Source: Climacteris rufus | Lineage: Eukaryota > Chordata > Aves > Passeriformes > Climacteridae | Direction of reading: 5' to 3' | DNA: 64,000 nucleotides | NCBI GenBank assembly: GCA_013398175.1 | Contig: VZRZ01000462.1 | Location: forward strand, 6,339-70,338 | In this document: positions 1-13,900 of the stretch, one piece after another | How positions within the stretch are numbered: the stretch's first letter is position 1 | Layout: every line of letters starts with the position of its first letter | The notes under the pieces: model-generated | Databases searched by the model: none | What the model was told of the DNA's origin: nothing | The model's input: the letters and a program-made list of their open reading frames with translations, nothing else | Program-made: the position numbers and the translations under genes

Positions 1-435
1 GCTGCGTGCCAACTTCTGCAAACCATGAGACAGTGCCAAAGGGGAGAGAGAGAGAGACCCCTCCAGGTATAATTGCTAAGAAGAGGAAACACCTGAGCAT
101 CTGAGGACTAAACTCATTAGAGATAAAACCCCCTCCCCGGGTTCCCCTTATGATCTGGGAGGAGAGAGAGGGCTGTGAAACTTTTGGGGAAGGGGGGGGA
201 ATGGGAGGACGACGGAGAAAAGAATGTTTGGGAGATGTTCCTTTGTTTTTGCTTGCTCCTTTTACTCTGTAATAAATTCACTTTATCACTTAAAAGCTCT
301 GACCTTGTCTCAGCCTGATTTTGCTCCTCTACCAGCATTTCTTATCATGGGTTTAGTAACACAGTTCAATTCAGAAGGGAGGAAAAAAGCAGTTCTAGTG
401 GGGCCTTGGCCGTTGGCAGGGGCTAAACCACTACA
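1..435 (+). mobile_element. LTR fragment of an endogenous retrovirus (left end cut by window)
   Basis: The segment is unlike its surroundings: purine-rich with GAGAGA and G runs, then AATAAA at 271-276, then a U5-like tail ending GGGGCTAAACCACTACA at 435. The same terminal block, GGGGCTAAACCAC plus four bases ending in CA, closes the LTR at 53216-53797. This supports reading it as the 3' end of a related avian LTR. The 5' boundary and target duplication lie outside the window. No coding frame of viral origin is visible. Confidence 0.55.
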
Positions 436-3400
436 CCCTTCATTCCATCAATTTTCTGATGCCTAAATTCATACCAATCAATACATGATATTTAAATAGT
501 AGCAGTTAAATATTAAACCCCTTATTCCTCACCTACCATTTAAAATTGGTATGCTCTAGAGCAGAACTTTTGTTTCCTCTGAAGTAAGTCCGTGTAGGTA
601 GATGGCATTAAAGTAACTGCAAATGCATATTTTCATGCTTGATCTGTTTTCAGAGAGCAGAAAGGATCTTTTTGCTGACCTACAGTGACAATTATATTGG
701 AAGAATTCTCTTAAGAGGTTCCGACAAAGGACAAGGACATTAAAGTAAAAATGCAGGTGCCCCAAGTCATGTTGTGTTTACAAAAGAATTCCACCAGCTC
801 TTTAGAGTCATATCAACTTCCGCAGTTACTCTCTTTTTCAGGAGTTTCACTGGATGGTGGTGGTGTGTGTGCCTCTCTAAAGAGAAACAAAGCTACCTCT
901 GCTGAATGTTACTATGTTTCACTGGTAGTTGTGCACCCCACCCCTGTGGCTGAGCTCTCCTCCCTACAGCAAGGGTATTAACTACCATCTGTTAATACCA
1001 CCTCACTGAGTTTCACTGTAATGAGAGCTCACTGAAGAAAACCACCTCCTGTAAGTTTTTCTAGAAAGCAAAAAAACCCACATTTGGTAGAATGAGGCAT
1101 ACAGACTATCCACGACTTTTCTATTAAGCTGTTAATATACAGTATTTTTTGAGGTGATGAGCAATAATTCTGAGTAAGCAGCAAGCAGTGTTTGGCAAGT
1201 GCCAACTTTTAACTGTTTAACCACTTTCATGTTGCAGTTCTCTAGTTTCTGTTCTCGATACCAAGAGCTTACCCTAATTTGAAGGGGCATTTATTACTGA
1301 AGTCAAGCTTGACACAGGTCTCTCTCTCTCTCAGTGAACAACACTGTTTCCAGGGAGATCTTGCAGAAACGTGCTTCCACTCTGCCATGGAGAATTCAAA
1401 CTCCTAGAGATACTGCATGTCACTCTGCTGGTTACAAACCTTGACATTGCCCTTACTAGTATTAAATGAAAGTATACACTATCAAAATTATCTACCGCAG
1501 CTTTTACAAAGTGAATTAATAACACCTTTGAGTTGACTATCAGAATCCTGCATGTTTATAGAAATAAGACTGCATACTTACTGCACAGCCAGCTGCAAGT
1601 CGACTCTTCTAGCTTAGTTCTGGTCACCTCAAGACTGAGCATTAGTCTTGAGACCAAGTTAACTTTACCTATCTACATCACCCATCATTAAGTTGCACTG
1701 CAAAAATGTTGACTGATGTATTCCTAACAGCTTAGTGGTAGTGTCACAAGCCTTTCACGTTATTTGACACTGAGTTAGCACTTTTGCAAGTGTTTTCCTG
1801 CACACAGTATTGCACCCAAAAGGCAATGTCCTACTAATTTGCAATTTGAACTGTGATTTTCAGGCATCCTTTAGGTATTTCAGAACACGCTGGTTCACCA
1901 GCCTGGCTTATGCAGTAATCAAAAATTTACTTAACCTCTCTGTGTATTTGAATCTTGAATCAATTAGTATATTTAGCTAATTTAAGGGAAAGATAGAAGT
2001 AAATAATCTCAACTAAGTGCACTACCTTTTGGGGGCAGTGGCTTGCGAGAAGGAGAGTTCAAGACCTCTACTCAGGTTATGAACACTACTGGCTAAAGCT
2101 CTGACTAGACGGAAGGGAACACCTTTTAATGAAGAACATATGGCAGACAGTGATCACAGCTTTTACGGCTACAAAGATTTAAAATTATCTAAAGTGCACA
2201 TATACGTGCAGCTTCAGATAAGCAGCTCCCAAGAGAGTAACAGGCAAGCTCAGATACAAACTGAGATAGGTAAGATCATTTATCAGTTTCTTAATGTAGA
2301 CATACTTCATAAAGTACTAGCAGGACAATCGCTTAAGAAACTGAACCAAACCCATGCAGCACAATAGTTACCCAAAGCAACAGAGCTGGAAAGACTGACA
2401 TTGACAGTAGAGCAGCATAAACTTAACACTTACATACACAGGAGAAAGATGAAGTTCCAAACTTATTTGGTTATAGGAAATAGTGTATTGTACACATACA
2501 GGACAGGTAACCATCTGCAGACACTTCTAGAAATGAATCAGATTTAGTGGTTCTCAAGCTGAGTAAGTTAAAAAATTCATGGTGTTGTAAAGCAGTAGCA
2601 TAGAAGATACACAAAATAATCCCACATTCTATACAATGTGTAGGATCCTAGTAGGAATACTGAGTTCTATTTTGGTGCTGTATTTCACAGAAAGATGAGG
2701 ACTGAGAAGAGAGTCATATAAGATATCAGAAAGTTGTAAGAGACATCCACATGAAGAACAATCGAGGAATGAAGAACTGTTCTAACAGAATAAAACCAAG
2801 AAACTTTAAGTGTTCCAAAATGAATGGAATAATCTCCTCTCTAGACTTTCTGTAAGACTACTTAATAAAAGAAAACTCATATTTAATAAGGATGGTAAGA
2901 AATTCCTTTAACAGCAGAACCAGGCTAAAATGGTTCCAGAAGCCCTTACTATCACAACACTTACCAGTCTAACGTACAGTGAAACATAGCATCTAATAAT
3001 GATTACTTTAGTTCATATAAGGGAAGAATTAAATCAACTTTATGACCTTCCTTCAAGAGGGTACTTCAGTCTATTTCTTTGCTGGTATCTATGCACTCAG
3101 ATGTCACTGAAGAGCAAAAAGACAAAGACTGTTCAACTGAAGGATGAATGAATTTGAAAAGCCGATACAGGGTGCCCAGACTTGAGACGGCTACATCCTT
3201 TGCCTATGTATTTCCCACTTTACCTAAGATTCTGGCCAAAATCCAAAATAAATAAGCTTATTATAACCAAGTTTAGAAGACCGTGCTTGAACACATTTTC
3301 TTATTTAGTTATCAAGGAGCAGTTTTGGAAACACTTCAAATTCAAATTTGCAGAGAGATGTCAAATGTGAATACACTAGAATCTGAGTTACATATTAACA

Positions 3401-6400
3401 TCAATACACAACAGTCACAGAACAGCAACAAGAGTGTATCTAAGTTCCTGCATAAGCCTAAGCAAAAGTTCATGGCTTTTTAGATTCAAGCTAGCACATG
3501 GTGTTTTTGAAACACCTTTAAGCATATGTCTCTACCACTCATCAGCAACTTGCCTACACAGTTCAGTCTTTTAAACAGGTAACAGCTTTTTATGGGTTAA
3601 CATAGATATGTGAATGCTGTCCTTCAGCCTCCTCTCAGGCAAGCTGCATTGCTGCTGCAAGCCGGAGCTTCACAATGCTGCTGTGAGAGCGGGCCACAAG
3701 CGTCTGAAGCAAAATGCCTCACCACAGAAATGTAATTGTGCATGCCATACAAACCAAAGTGTCAGCATCAAACAGAAAAATTTAGACTTTGCTGTATGCT
3801 GCAGAGCATCAGACAAAGGAACAAGGCAATACAAATCAATTTAATAGTAAACAATAGCTGACTTCAAGATTAGTTAAGAAACTTGTTCCACTACTTAGCA
3901 CATAGATATCAACGCAGCCAAAAGGAGGCTTCACCATCACACTCCTCTAATCCTCATTTTGAACTTGATAAATAAACCAAAAGTTAAACAATATATACCT
4001 ACTCCCATATATCCCACGCTTTTCTTCACCTGCACTGTTGCTTCCACTTAAGTCAGTCTTATTTTTGAATGGGTACAGGGGGAAGCATGGCTAGAGGAAT
4101 TGTTATTTGGAAGAAACTTAAAAAAAGAAAAAAATTAGGGAGCCACTTTTTCTTTCCTTTTCAGACCTCAGCAACCACTGCTGAGGAGGCAAATACTTTA
4201 AAAATCAGACACCCAAACTCCAGGAGAGGAAGTAGATGGAGAAATGGCAACAGACACTGTTCCAGTTGCGGCCTCCTATATGATGTATCTGAAGTTACAC
4301 AGGCAACAGATTTGCAGTGATTTATTTGCATATCTTTATTGCCATTATCAGTACATAAAATCCATCTTAGGGCAGGATTAAAGAGGTGTAGAAGAGGAGA
4401 CAACTACCCTATCTTCACAGAATGTAACAGCTATACTCACAATTGCTGAAAACCTGTGGAGGAGTTAAACATGTAGCACCTTTCTGTACTCTTCCCTTCC
4501 TGTCAATTACCTGAGCTCATTATTTCACAAATTGAAACTGATATTGGTTTGACCTGATTAACAGGTCAAATTTCTTTGCTCGGTCATCCACTGCTAGTAA
4601 AATATGAGAAAGTTACCTATGTTTGTGTTTTTCAATGTTTTCCTAGAACAGGTGACTAAAAATAATCTCACAGATCAATATTTACATACAGTATTCAAAC
4701 AAAAGCTTGACTTCAAGTATAGTTAATATGAAATTTCTCAAGGCATTTATAGGTTTAAGGAACAGGTAGATGTACTTGGGTCTCAGTCTGCAGGTGACGC
4801 ATTCCAAGTACAGAACAAAAACTAGGAACTGAGAAAATTTAAGTGCTCATAATCAAGTTTGAAGTGAAATTCAAGGCTTTCTCTAAATTGAAATAAAAGT
4901 TACTCTTGCATAACCTCTTATGCTTGAGTTCACAAGAGAAATAACACAAAGACAGAAAGTAAATTTTAATTTTAGAAATACTTCAATATTTTAGCTCATG
5001 TCCTTCATCCTGTTTATCCAGAAGCTGATTTATATTACCAACAGGTAATATTAACTCACCCTCTCAGAACAGGAACAACTAGAGCAGCTGTGGGGGGGGA
5101 GTACATTGACACTGCGTAAGGTACTCTGGATGATTTTGTTAAGATGCTTCTCAAGTGCACAGTATTGTGGTTCTCTGGTTTTAGCCATTGGGTGTTTTGC
5201 TTCTGAATAGTTTTGCAGACATGCTAGACTACCAAAAGGCAACCTCTACCCCTTGTCCTCTCCTCAAGCACCCATCTGGCTGCCTTTTCTGCTTCAACAT
5301 GACAATTACTGCTAGTAGCAATTTTTTCAATGTGTAACAGCACATTCAGTTATTCTTTTAGAACAGTACATCAACATGAAAAAAAAAACAACCCTGCAGA
5401 TGACTAAAACAGTGAAATTAATGACTCTTAACACTTTATGCATAAGGCAACTACTAGCTTTTTCCAGGTTACTTGGAAAAAGGGAACTCCATTTATGTGG
5501 TTAACAAGAATTTTCTGAAAATTTCAGGCTGATGATGTTTTTAGGTTTTGAATTCTTTTCTCACAACAATATTCTAAAGTGTCCTTATTGATTGCAATCA
5601 AAGTTATGCTGTTTAAAGTTAGTCTGCAGTTTACTAAATTAACTTATAAACTAGGATCAACAGTCAGAAAACAATCACCTCAAAACTAAATATCCCAATT
5701 TTAGCTTACTGGTTCCAAAATGTATCACTGTTTAATAAACAGAATGAATCAACTGCTTTAACAATAAACTTTTTCTTAAATTTGTCTTTACTAGCCTGCC
5801 AAATCCAGTGATTTGGGGTTTTTTCACCATCTTAACTAGATCTGCACTTAAGCAATGCAAAAAATGGTATCTGAAGCATTTTACTCGGTTTGATAAGTGC
5901 TAATTAAAGAAATGAGTTGTAGTATATACAGAATTGCACAAAATAAGAATTACTTAAAAGACAAACTATCTTTGACCCCAAGGTTGCCATGTTCTGTCTC
6001 CCCAAGCTATTTGGGGGGAAAAAAAGAGCCAAAAATATAGATACAAGTTTAACTCTTCTTGATGTTTCCCTATAAGCCTATTCTAACTCGCTAACTCCTA
6101 CCTCAGTGTCTAATCCAGAGTGAAAACAATCAAGCAGTAGTCACTGCTTCAAGGAAAATGTTGACTGAGGTGGACTGGCCACCTTCATTTAACCCAGAAA
6201 AGGGACATACGCCAGTTATGTTTGAAAAATAGCCACCTGATGCCTTTCACAGTCAAACTTTGAGATTCATGCCTACTGCTCTAGATATAAACACCTTGCA
6301 AGTCATCACCTCAAAATGAAAAAGAGAACCTACCTATTCCCTACATGCCAAACTTGTTGGATATCTAGTTAAGCCTCTGAAAAATTACCTCTTTCAGTTT

Positions 6401-9400
6401 GACACACCAGAGACAGGTATTGTAAGAAATTTAGCATGACTTAAAACAGTATTTCAGTTTGACAAATAGAAGATTTTGCAAATACTAGACTAAAACACCA
6501 TCAATCAATTTTCCTAAAGAGCCACAAAGTCAATAATGAGCACATGAAGAGTCTATGTGCAAAAAATAAAGACTACAATGGAACAAAATGGGACAAACTT
6601 AAACTGATGCAAAGTCTGTCATGAAGTATTAATTTCTAAATAAATTTTCATCAAGTTCTCAACTCAGGTGGCAGATTAACATCACCAGAAATCATTATCT
6701 GTGTCTCAGGAGTTCAAATTAATTTGCTCAAAGTAGGTTTACTTATGCAGATGCTTCTCACCATAAACAGCAATTCACTCCATTTTTTCACAGCACTGAA
6801 CTAATAACATTTGAGCCACTTAATCTAATCTTAGGTTGGAAATTCCAAACTACATTTTGAAACCATGGGAAAGACCTGGAGGGGTTAGTCTTCCAAATTA
6901 TTATTAAGAAGAGAGTAACTTTCTAAAAACATCATCACTGTTGTGCTCAAGTACCATCAATGTTTTGACACGTGAGAAATGCCTGATCAATACATCTAAT
7001 GAAACACTGAAGTAGAACAGACCCCTGGTTACACAACTATTTCTGCATTTGCCTCACTGACGGCTTCACAGTAGTTACAGATGTATCCCTCCTCCAGTTC
7101 AGGGAGATGAATAACACTTTAGAGCTACACTTGAAACATTTAATGTGGTAAGGATTCAGGAATGTCAATACAAGAAAAGAAAAATACAATTATAAATCCC
7201 CCCTGCAAATTCTAATGGTTTTTATGCTTGAACATTAGCTGGTTTACATTTCTCAGCCATCAGCTACTCATTGGTGCTGCTAAGCACAGAGTTTCTCTAT
7301 GTCTGCTTATGCTCGTATTTAATACGAAATTAATTTTAAATCAGTGTTCCCTCTGTTTGGAGCACAATGAAACACAGTCAAAGTTTCAGTCTATTTTTCT
7401 TACTCTGAAGATCAACAACCTTGTGACATGCTACTTTAAGTCCCACAAACATACTTTTGTTAGCAAATAGCTTAAGCAGCCTACCAGAACTACCTACCCA
7501 CTCAGTAAGCAACAAAGAATTTCAAAAACAAACAAAAAATACTTTATGTAGCAGCAGACTCATGTTAATAAAAATGACTGTTTAGTACAGGACATAATTT
7601 CCTCTCTTGATTTTATTCAAATTATTGTGTGTTAGTTGAAGAACCTGGTTCTCAAACTAAAACAATTTTTGCCCAGAAGAAACAGTTTGTCAAGGAAGTT
7701 TTGCTCGAGGTTTGGTAACCTGACCAGAAAGTTCCTTCAGAAAATATCAGAATAAGCAAACACAAATCTGCACTTTTCAGTGCAATGGGATATTTTGCCC
7801 ATCTTCTCCTACTCTCAATCAAGTTTTAGATAAAACTTGCATGAGCTGAAGTAAATTAAAGAATGGATGAATATTTCTTAAAACTAAGGCTCACTTAAGT
7901 GTTGTTCATAAAAATTTGAACAAAAATAGGATTAATCTATGGATTCTATGAACATATTTTTTTTCCAGATCCTATCAAAGTCATACTGGAAAAATGTACT
8001 GTTTCTTAAATATTTTCCATACAAACTTAAATATAAATTACAACCCCTCAATGAATGCACAGAAACAAGACATTTGGAGACACATTCTTTAAGCATCGCT
8101 AATAATAATCAGACTGAAGACTGGATTTGAACACATCCGTTCTGTGTTTAATTCTACCAAACAAATCAGTGTTGAAAAACAGCACTTTTCCAAGGTTTCT
8201 GGTGGTAAGATTACCATATATTTTTGTAAGAACAGTTACACGCAACAGATGAACCTCTACACCTACAACATTTACTGCACAAAGCTTATACTGAATTATG
8301 AGGACAACAGAATTTTGGACTGGGAAAAAAAGTATTAGTAACTTTGAGATTTCATTACATCCTTTTAGCTTGAGTGGAAGCTATTATTACAAGAGTGCAA
8401 TAACTTTTGCTGTTTTTCTTGCCTTTTCTTGATTGTGATATTCATGATATTTAGTTGCATAATACAAAAAGGATGCTTTTAAACACTGTATTGCTTTAAC
8501 ATACTAAATGCTTTGATGGTATATTTAGAAGTGAGGTGCCGTATATTTTCTACTCCATTTAAAAATGAAAACAACTCCTATTTGGCTTAAATACTGCAAA
8601 AAGTACAAAGTAAAAAGAAGCATGAAAGAAACTGAAAAATGTCAAACAGCCACGAAACTGCAAACTACACATAATGGAAAAGCCATAAGATTCAGAACAG
8701 TCAAACCCAGTCTTATTACCTTAGGATAACAAGATGCAGACTGAACTGTTTCTTGTCAGTTCAGCATATACAGAAGGACTTTTATTACCACTTCCTACTT
8801 GTAGACATACTTTTCTTCTGTTTATATAGCATTCCAGAACACCCTCACTCTTTAAAAAATAAGCTGAAAAACAACTCTATTAAAATAATGAAAAACACTC
8901 TCATTATCCCTATCCCTATACTAACTATAAATACTGAAACAAAATGGGTAGAGTAAATAACTAACCCTTTATTCTACTCCTGTAAGCATAAAGGCAGAGA
9001 TCTGGTACAACGCATTTATTTAAACAATGAAATTCTTGCAGAGTGTGAAAGTTTAAACTGTCCAAACCTAAATCAATATTAAAAGATTATTTTTCAAAGT
9101 GGAAAAACTGCATAATTAATCAGGCTTCTTCACAAAGGGAGGCCACTTTTAGAATGCTAGAACTTGTACTCCTTGATGCTCATTCATGATCTGAAAAGGA
9201 GGTTGAACTAGACAACTTCAGCTTACCAATAATACCAGACAGAAAAAGGAAAACAAACAGATACCTCATGATAGGAGCTGAGCACTAATGCTGGGAAAAA
9301 AAAAAAAAAAATCAGTGTTGAAAAATTAAAGATTTTTTTTTTTTAACTAGTAAGGAAAATAATTCTAAATTAGCACTTCCAATGGCAAACTCTAAACTAT

Positions 9401-10870
9401 CACTCAGTAAGTCCATATTATGAGTTGGTGATTCCATAAAATCACAGCTCAGGACTCAGCAACAGTTAGGGTGAGCCTTTCAAGAGGGAATAAAAAAATC
9501 ACATGAAAAAGGTTTGAGTAGAGTTTAAGACATGATTTGGGGTTTTTCCCTCATTCATTCCTGCATGGTAGCATGCAATGACAGAGACTGCTTTTCTGCT
9601 TGCCTGGCTTCAGATTAAGTTTTGCATTTCGCCAGCTAAACCATTCAATAAATCTAGTCTAAATTCTAGCCTAGGGTTATCAAATTCTGTGACACCACTA
9701 AACCATACCTGAAGACCCCCAAGCCTATAAATCAGTTTTTGAAATGCCAATTTTATGAATGTGCAATCCAGTCACTTGTTTTGTGTATCCTCATGAAAAA
9801 TTTCTGTCAGGCATTGCACTAGGAACAAGTTGCAATGTTGTTGTCTCAAAAGTTTTGTTAACTTTATATTTTTTCACTAGACTACAGAAGAGAATCCTGG
9901 TTATGTAACTCAATTTCTTATGTTTTAATGTTATCTCTGTATCAAAATGAAGGCAAAATGCCAAGCAATAAATGGATGAATAGTCTAGTTGATCTGATTT
10001 TTTTGGTAGAGAACCGTTACCAAAAGACAGCACTTTAAGAACACGTACTTCTTACTGCAAGGAATGGCCAATAAAAGGTGAAACCTCTGAATTACACACA
10101 GTACTTATACAGCTTCAAGAAGCTCAAGGCAAAAATTCATACCTACTTGGATATCTATTTTAATTTGTATTCCTGTAATACCTGTGTAACGCAGTTTGCA
10201 AGGTCACATTGTGCTACGTATTGTAGTTAAATGCTACACCTTGGGACAGCCTATTTTGTACCTAAAACATAATGGATGTTTTGCGTACTTTCTACATGAC
10301 CTAAAGGGCTTGAAGGTCAGGTACTTTTAAAATGAAATTAACTGTGTCCATTGGAAGACATAAGGAACAGATCAAGAAAGCTGAATCAAAATGCTAATGA
10401 GGAGTAGCACCTCAAAAGAAAAAGAGACAAAGGTCAGTAATGAGATACAGTAAAAGTAGTCAAATGATGAAAAAGAGAAGCTTAAAACCAGAATGATAAC
10501 CTAGGAGAACTGACTCTAAGACTAACAAGTTTAACATCTAGGATAGATAAGAAGCAATTCAATAATCAGTAAGATGATGGACAAAACGATAAAAAAGTCA
10601 CTCATAATGAAAGCTTTTTTTGTTTCAAACTGGAGAGCTCAAGAAAGGCTCACAGCTTTTAGCTCCCAGTAAAGTCTCATCTATGAAAAACAAGGAAATC
10701 AATTCCTTTCAAAGGTATTTAACATCCAGCTTCAATCTTGCAGCTTTTACCTGTCATAAATATCGTGAATACTTTAATGACTGTACAGGGAAGTGTAAAC
10801 TCTCTGCAAGCACCATGCTTGATCTAATGAGGCTGTGAGAAAGGAAATCAGAAAACAGAAAATTACATAC
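436..10870 (-). other. CERT1: CERT1 intron 3 (partial, continues off the left edge)
   Basis: The intron starts with the gtatgt donor at 10870. The next CERT1 exon was looked for by its expected protein (TESGYGSESSLRRHG) and was not found, so the intron exceeds 10.8 kb. It is AT-rich with short simple tracts such as the A run at 9297-9310. A short stretch near 9185-9215 faintly resembles a decayed CR1 tail. Nothing else is identifiable. Confidence 0.8.
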
Positions 10871-10987
10871 CTTGTGTTGTTCTATTGCATCCACCCACTG
10901 CTGTCTGTGGTCTGGGTCCTGAGCCCGGAGGTACCAAACACTGTCGTTGACGCTGATATCAAATCTGCATTCGTCAAAGTCATGGGG
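10871..10987 (-). CDS. CERT1: CERT1 coding exon 3 (residues 78-116, end of PH domain)
   Basis: The exon is 117 bases, 39 codons, beginning PHDFDECRFDISVND and ending QQWVDAIEQHK. Acceptor CAG and donor gtatgt flank it, both phase 0. It completes the PH domain: the last strands, then the C-terminal helix with its conserved tryptophan (W in QQWVDA). V replaces the human I after that tryptophan, a conservative change. The following exon, expected to start TESGYGSESS and hold the S132 phosphorylation region, was not found between here and base 1. Confidence 0.96.
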
Positions 10988-13900
10988 CTGTGACAGAAAA
11001 GAGTGTAAGGGTAGCTAAAATTAGCAACATGATCAACGTTACCTCGCAGATTATTTTGACACTCAAACACTAATTAGAAAATCTGGTCTATATTGTCTCG
11101 AGTTCATCCTAGACTCTAAATTCCATGTAATGTAGCTGTCTCATACAATGACCATATACTCTCATAATGAAAAATGCTGGCCTTCTGAAATAGAAAAGCC
11201 TGTTTAATACATTTTTATTAAAGAAAATTTTAATAAATAAATTCCACACACAAATAAGTTCCATATTTTCAAATACTTTGAAATAAATGCTTTAGCAAAA
11301 TATCTACTATAGAGGAAAATATGCCTACATACACATTTTAATTTCAAAACACGACAAAAACCCCGTAACATTACTGCTATCAGTATTAATTCTAGATTAC
11401 ATACATACATAGCAAAAAAATACCAGGATAAAACCATAAAAGCAGACTATATTTAAACGACAAGTCAAAGCAGGAACTTCAGGAAGCTGTGACATGCTCT
11501 GCCTCAACTATTTTCACCATGAATATTTCACAGATAATTGGAAGTCACATGCAATCCTTTCAAACATCTCCACTCAACTGTATCTAACTTTCAGTTTACA
11601 CGCCTTAAATACTAATAAGCTTTTACTAATATGACAATGAAGCTGTTAAGGAAAGTACAAGGAAAGAAAACAATGATCTAATCTGCCTTGTACCCTGACA
11701 CTGTCAGTTCAAAGTTACTCTTTAGCAAACGTCCAGCTGAGCCAATATTCCCCACACTCTTCAGGTCTGAAAGCCATTCTTAAAGACACATAACGCAGGT
11801 GCAACTGAATACCAATTTGAATACAAAGAAAAAATATACATGAAAATAACTGCAGGAGGCTAACAGGTTCCAGGACTAAGGCTAGTGGCATGATCTCAAG
11901 GACTACAAACACTGATTCCAGATGCTAAAGACAATCCTATGCAGCAATATCCTACACAACACATGCACCACTCTGCCAATACATTCATTTTGCAGATAAA
12001 GCATTGTGGATCACTTATGAAACACTCCACAAAAGAAAACCAAGAAGCAAGTTTCATCTGTTGTCATGCACACCATTCCAGTGTCAGTGAGAATTTTTTT
12101 CAAAGAGTTTGGAAATCAGAAGCTACTTATACATAAAAGATTTTTTTTTTTTAGTATACCAAGGAAGAAGAAAAGCATAACAGAATTCAAATTACCAAAT
12201 AAAAAAAAAGAGCTAGAAAGAGTTTAACAAAATACATTAAAAAACCAAAGTGAAGCTTAAAGCTTCATGTATTTGGTCAAGCATCTGAATGAAAGTTCAA
12301 TTTAAAGAAATTTAAACTTCCCATAGGAAAAATCTCCAGCAACTGAAAGAGCTGACAATCAAGTCAAACAACTGTAGCTACTAATTACCTAATACATGAC
12401 CATCTAAAGTTAATTAAATTCGAACAACTTTCAAAACTGCTTCTACACACTACTTTGCCTTCACTGAAACAGACAACATAGGGATATAAAAAGAGACGTG
12501 GTTGTTTGACCCTGGCTGGATGCCAGGTGCCCACCAAAGCTTCTGTCACGACCCTCCTCAGCTGGACAGGGGAGAGACAATATGACAAAAGAATCATGAA
12601 TTGAGATAAAGATGGAGACCACCAATTACTGCTACAGGCAAAACAGACTTGAGTTGGGGAAAACAGTTTAATTTATCACCAACCAAATCAGACCAGGATA
12701 ATAAGAAACAAGAAAACTAAAGTCACCCCACTCCTCCTTACCAGGCTCAATTTCACTGTCTCTTTCCCTCGATTTCATCTCCCTGAGCACTGCAGGGCAA
12801 GAGGGAATAGAAGTTGCAGTCAGTCCAAACATTGTCACTGCCACTCCTTCCTCACGCTTTCCCTGTTCCAGCATAAACCTCCTACGGAACACAGACCTCT
12901 GTGACCTTCTCCAGCATGGGTCCTTCCCAAGGGCTGCAGCTCTTCGTGAACTGCTCCAGCACAGGCCCTTTCCACAGGACACAGTTCTTCAGGCACAGCC
13001 TGCTCTAGTGTGGGTCTCCCATGGGGTCACAAGTCTTGCCAGCAAGCCTGCTCAGCATGGACTCCTCTCTTCATGGTGCTACAGGTCCTGCCAGGAGCCT
13101 GGTCTAGCATGGATTTTTCACAGGGTCACAGCCATGGGGCCCTCCAGGGGCTACAAGTGGATCTCTGCTCCAGCAATGGATGCTCATGGGCTGCAGGGAG
13201 ACAAGGTGCTTTACCATAGTCTTCCCCACAACCTGCAGAGGAATCTCTGCTCCTGCATTTGACCATCTCTTCCCCCTCCTTCCTCACAGACTTCTGTGTC
13301 TGTAGAGCTCTTGCTCCCACATATTCCCAGCCCTCTCTCCCAACCCCTGTTGCACAGCAGTTTTCACACTTTCTTAACTGTTATCAAAGAGGCAATACAC
13401 CACCATTGCTAATTAGCTCAGCTTTGGCCACCAGCAGGTTCATCTTGGAGACAGATAGAATTGGGTCTGCAAGATATGGAAGCAGCTTCTGGCATCTGCA
13501 CACAGAAGTCACATCTGTAGCCCTCCCACTACCATAACCTTGCCACATAAACCTAATAGGATATCAAATCTTCCAGCTGAGGTCCCTCTTCTCCAAATTT
13601 TATTTTCTTTATTATTATTATTATATACGAAAATATTTTAATCTGCTTTAGAGCACCAAACTTGCCATGGCAATGTGTCAGGCTTACACGCCTGTTCCCA
13701 GTCACTCCTCTGGCAGGCCCTCATTTAACCATGTATCTGCAACAATCAAAGATATTTTAAAAAATCACCGAAAAATTAAGTGTAGAAAGATTAGTTATCA
13801 AGGCTTTTCCTGACATTATAGCACTTCTCAGCTTGATTACTCACTCTCTGAAGTCTTTCGGGAGGAGTTATAAGCAATTATCTCGTATGTGATTAGAAAG

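Noticed and set aside
5458..5482. 9-bp inverted repeat CTTTTTCCA ... TGGAAAAAG
   Set aside because: Arms are low complexity and this length is expected by chance in the window.
9185..9215. Possible decayed CR1 tail (GGAGGTTGAACTAGACAAC)
   Set aside because: Only about 20 bases fit and there is no terminal ATTCTATG-like end, so it is too weak to annotate.
12251..12267. Short palindrome TGAAGCTT-A-AAGCTTCA
   Set aside because: Eight-base arms in AT-rich DNA are expected many times by chance.
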